Assembly (NCBI RefSeq): GCF_015710575.1
Contig: NZ_CP065373.1
Span: 5,642,001 to 5,706,000, forward strand
From: Mycolicibacterium mengxianglii
GTDB taxonomy: Bacteria > Actinomycetota > Actinomycetes > Mycobacteriales > Mycobacteriaceae
Direction: 5' to 3'
Length of the DNA: 64,000 bases
A program made the position numbers and the translations under genes. This document shows, piece by piece, positions 63,665 through 64,000 of the stretch (position 1 is its first letter; every line of letters begins with the position of its first letter). The notes below the pieces were generated by a model. The model did not search any database, was not told where the DNA came from, and worked only from the letters and a program-made list of their open reading frames with translations.

Positions 63665-64000
63665 CCCGCATCGGGATGATTGTCCCGTCGTCGAATACGG
63701 CATTGGAGCCCGCGACGACACAACTGATCCAGAACCGCCCCGACATCAACGTCCATTTCACGCGAATCCCAGTGCGTGCCATCACCCTCGACGGGGGCGG
63801 TGCCGCGTTCGATATCGACACCATGATGTCGGCGGCTCGGCTCCTCGCCGACGCCAAGGTGGACTGCATCGCATGGAACGGCACTGCGGGTTCCTGGCTC
63901 GGCCTCGAGCACGACCGGCAGATCTGCGCGGCAATCACCCAGGAAACCGGCATTGCGGCCACCACTTCCACGCTCGCGATCCTGCAGGCGTGTCAGGATT
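63661..64000 (+). CDS. Maleate isomerase/Asp-Glu racemase family protein, 3'-truncated
   Basis: Runs off the right edge; 113 residues visible. MTRIGMIVPSSNTALEPATTQLIQ is the first active-site region of maleate cis-trans isomerase/arylmalonate decarboxylase-type enzymes, followed by DCIAWNGTAGSWLGLEHD. The second catalytic Cys region lies beyond the window. Overlaps the MFS stop by 4 nt, so transporter and enzyme are co-translated. Confidence 0.85.
   Translation, partial: MTRIGMIVPSSNTALEPATTQLIQNRPDINVHFTRIPVRAITLDGGGAAFDIDTMMSAARLLADAKVDCIAWNGTAGSWLGLEHDRQICAAITQETGIAATTSTLAILQACQD

Noticed and set aside
62396..63721. 441-codon frame antisense to the MFS gene
   Set aside because: Fully covered by a clear transporter gene; sequence is low-complexity shadow.
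1..64000. CRISPR array, tRNA, rRNA, insertion sequence or prophage
   Set aside because: No regularly spaced repeats, tRNA-like cloverleaf, transposase, integrase or phage structural genes were found on reading.

Overview
This is a high-GC actinobacterial chromosome segment, most likely from an environmental fast-growing mycobacterium (Mycolicibacterium-like). The clearest lineage markers are an MmpS-MmpL pair (31144-34493), a Culp-type cutinase (57169-57855), an F420-type LLM oxidoreductase (41746-42723), a small secreted Ala/Gly-leader protein (50724-50951) and the dense run of TetR/SDR/SnoaL genes. The genus is inference. I see no tRNA, rRNA, CRISPR array, transposase or integrase.

Layout. 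1-11560 is a vitamin B12 block: cobT (partial) and cobD on the plus strand, then on the minus strand a BtuFCD-type importer and a tight operon cobN-cobF-cobQ-cobK. The importer and cobN each have their own cobalamin riboswitch, so uptake and late aerobic-pathway synthesis should both be shut off by B12. 11661-18522 is an alcohol/aldehyde oxidation cluster: aldehyde dehydrogenase, gluconate-2-dehydrogenase subunit 3-like protein, GMC oxidoreductase, an unrecognised 10-TM protein and a GAF-domain regulator. 19296-21911 encodes a large exported beta-helix protein with an acidic stalk.

22082-30452 is an accessory area of small regulator-enzyme pairs (HIBADH-like/VOC with TetR, SnoaL pair with TetR, GntR with MFS, SDR with TetR, ABM monooxygenase). 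30639-35219 holds a small membrane protein, the MmpL/MmpS exporter and a GNAT acetyltransferase. 35410-39252 holds an alpha/beta hydrolase and a NarX/NarL-type two-component system translationally coupled to a CPBP protease. 39331-44532 is an operon of a PEP-synthase/rifampin-phosphotransferase-shaped enzyme, an LLM oxidoreductase and an unrecognised protein, divergent from a TetR gene. 44585-52402 is a series of SDRs, a LysR regulator, an MmyB-type regulator, an alpha/beta hydrolase and a small secreted protein.

52504-56863 is the most unusual locus: a complete polar amino acid ABC importer followed, with a 4-nt overlap, by a 577-residue protein that joins an N-terminal class V PLP enzyme to a C-terminal YheO-PAS/DauR-type helix-turn-helix domain. 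This is the reverse order and a different fold pairing from MocR/GabR regulators. A perfect dyad (52458-52470) lies upstream of the operon. 57169-64000 contains the cutinase, a zinc alcohol dehydrogenase, two SDRs with a TetR regulator, and a catabolic set at the right edge (FAH hydrolase, MFS transporter, maleate isomerase/Asp-Glu racemase family protein cut by the window end).

Many divergent promoters carry clean inverted repeats that fit the adjacent regulators; these are recorded as candidate operators from direct reading and have not been tested computationally.
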